Shown here piece after piece: positions 5,237-6,331 of a stretch of DNA of 6,331 nucleotides. Origin of the DNA: G963674505 sp964575975 (lineage in GTDB: Bacteria > Desulfobacterota > Desulfobacteria > Desulfobacterales > SKZT01); NCBI GenBank assembly GCA_964575975.1, contig CAZNTU010000286.1, positions 1-6,331 of the forward strand, given 5' to 3'. The notes beneath the pieces were generated by a model. The model did not search any database. It had not been told where the DNA came from and saw only the letters and a list, made by a program, of their open reading frames with translations. How positions within the stretch are numbered: position 1 is the stretch's first letter; each line of letters opens with the position of its first letter. A program made the position numbers and the translations under genes.

Positions 5237-6331
5237 ATGAACATCGAAACAATATACATAGACCGTTCCGCGGAACATTATCCGTTGGTGGAAACCATTT
5301 GTTCCCGGCTGAAACGTCCCGTCCGCAGAGTCGACGACGCCAGGGAAGTCCACGAACGCCTCGACGCCGACAAAGATCCCGTGGGCGCGGGAAAAAGGCT
5401 CCTTTTTCTGACGCGAAACAAAGGAGCCTTTCTCAAGGACTGCCCCGGCACCCGGAATTATATATGCTGCGGCTATCGAATTCTCCACATCGGCACTTTC
5501 TGCACCATGGATTGTTCCTACTGCATTCTGCAGTCCTATTTTCACCCGCCCCTGCTTCAACTTTTCGTCAACCAAGACGACCTGCGAAGGGAACTTTCCG
5601 AAGCCCTCTCCGAGAACAAAACCATGAGAATCGGCACCGGAGAATTCACCGACAGCATGATCTGGGAATTCTGGACGGACCTCTCCCGATTCCTCGTTCC
5701 CGTCTTCGCGGGGCAAAACCGTTCCGTTCTGGAGCTGAAGACGAAAACCACGGCCATCGACAAACTGCAAGGTCTCGAACACAACAGGAAAACGATCGTT
5801 GCCTGGTCCCTGAACACGCCGAAGGCCATCAAGGAACAGGAACGCGACACGGCGTCGCTCGCGGCCCGGTTGAGGGCCGCGGAAAAATGCCAGGAATGGG
5901 GATATCCGCTCGCGTTCCACTTCGATCCCATGGTAATCTATCCCGGATGCGAAAAAGACTACGAGAACGTCCTGGAAAAACTTTTCGCGCGGATTCTGCC
6001 AGAAAGCATCGCATGGATCAGTCTCGGAACCTTTCGTTTCCCGCAGTCGCTCAAACCGGTCGTCGAACGGCGCTTCCCCGAAAGCAAAATACTGTACGGG
6101 GAATTCGTCAAGGGCATGGACGGAAAGGCAAGATATTTCATGCCTTTGCGAATCAAGCTGTACAAAGTCATGGCGGATTGGATGAAAAGGAACGCGCCGG
6201 ACGTTCTCGTCTATTTTTGCATGGAGGACGAAACCGTTTGGAAAAAGACCTTCGGATTCGTCCCGGAAGAAAAGGGCGGACTTCCGGCCATGTTGGACGG
6301 AAGCGCCGCCGAAAAATGCAACCTGTCGGTT
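5237..6331 (+). CDS. Spore-photoproduct-lyase-like radical SAM protein (3' end outside window)
   Basis: The frame is open for 365 codons to the window edge without a stop. The radical SAM cluster motif is C89-x3-C93-x2-C96 (CTMDCSYCILQ), preceded by CPGTRNYICCGY with extra cysteines C69, C77 and C78. Further SPL-family landmarks are IGTGEFTDS (132-140), LKTKTTAIDKL (167-177), GYPLAFHFDPM (222-232) and VYFCMEDETVW (325-335). The protein should bind a 4Fe-4S cluster and cleave S-adenosylmethionine. From memory of B. subtilis SPL, the hydrogen-donor Cys141 aligns with F137 here and Tyr99 with I97, so classical repair of spore photoproduct is doubtful. The start is uncertain: the ATG at 5237 lacks a clear ribosome binding site, and an in-frame TTG at 5228 with AAAGAA at 5214-5219 is an alternative. 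It follows the DUF294 gene by 28 bases and may be co-transcribed, though a functional link is not evident. Confidence 0.88.
   Translation, partial: MNIETIYIDRSAEHYPLVETICSRLKRPVRRVDDAREVHERLDADKDPVGAGKRLLFLTRNKGAFLKDCPGTRNYICCGYRILHIGTFCTMDCSYCILQSYFHPPLLQLFVNQDDLRRELSEALSENKTMRIGTGEFTDSMIWEFWTDLSRFLVPVFAGQNRSVLELKTKTTAIDKLQGLEHNRKTIVAWSLNTPKAIKEQERDTASLAARLRAAEKCQEWGYPLAFHFDPMVIYPGCEKDYENVLEKLFARILPESIAWISLGTFRFPQSLKPVVERRFPESKILYGEFVKGMDGKARYFMPLRIKLYKVMADWMKRNAPDVLVYFCMEDETVWKKTFGFVPEEKGGLPAMLDGSAAEKCNLSV

Noticed and set aside
517..5259. A 1580-codon open frame on the minus strand spanning the sensor-exonuclease and DUF294 genes
   Set aside because: It is antisense to two clear protein families, shows no recognisable domain, and starts and ends without gene-like signals. 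Biased codon use in the two sense genes, which share one reading frame, explains the lack of stops.
5192..5920. A 242-codon minus-strand frame opposite the SPL-like gene
   Set aside because: The plus strand there encodes unmistakable radical SAM motifs through the same bases, while the minus product shows no family features.
1..6331. CRISPR arrays, insertion sequences, tRNA or rRNA genes
   Set aside because: No regularly spaced direct repeats, transposase motifs, terminal inverted repeats or cloverleaf structures were found on reading the window.

Overview
The window looks like a chromosomal segment from a Gram-negative bacterium, most likely a Desulfovibrio-like member of Desulfobacterota. 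This rests on three things: moderately GC-rich coding sequence with dense same-strand packing; a gene set (SLC5-type symporter tail, DnaQ-like exonuclease, cNMP/CBS/DUF294 protein) that recurs next to acetate/solute symporters in proteobacteria; and a spore-photoproduct-lyase-like radical SAM protein of the type found in non-sporulating deltaproteobacteria. The taxonomic call is an inference, not a measurement. Every supported gene is on the + strand.

Layout. Bases 1-59 hold the last 18 codons of an upstream gene, probably a sodium:solute symporter. A consensus ribosome binding site and a 28-residue single-helix membrane miniprotein (85-171) follow, and a strong rho-independent terminator (190-226) closes that unit. 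The 203-base interval before the next gene holds the terminator, a weak candidate promoter (TTGACT at 240) and a short inverted repeat (260-273). A second gene series then begins: a 76-residue zinc-ribbon/one-helix membrane protein (374-604), a 720-residue membrane sensor-exonuclease (688-2850), a 776-residue two-cNMP/two-CBS/nucleotidyltransferase protein (2878-5208), and an SPL-like radical SAM protein that runs off the right edge (5237-6331). Gaps inside the series are 83, 27 and 28 bases with no visible terminator, so co-transcription is likely.

How it may work together. The core is the exonuclease plus DUF294 pair beside a symporter. In Pseudomonas-type genomes I recall a stand-alone DnaQ-like exonuclease beside a single-cNMP DUF294 protein and an ActP-like symporter. 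Here the exonuclease is the C-terminal output of a two-helix HAMP-PAS-histidine-kinase-like membrane protein. The kinase core has lost its phospho-acceptor His and recognisable ATP-binding glycine motifs, while all five DEDDh exonuclease residues are intact. Its partner carries two tandem cNMP folds that align over 137 residues at a constant 145-residue offset without gaps; both lack the usual phosphate-cassette Glu, while the GlnD-like GSxGR...TDQDN nucleotidyltransferase motif is intact. I infer a membrane-linked, symporter-associated signalling module in which a sensor gates a nuclease and a small-molecule-sensing nucleotidyltransferase acts opposite or beside it. Substrates and ligands cannot be read from the sequence.
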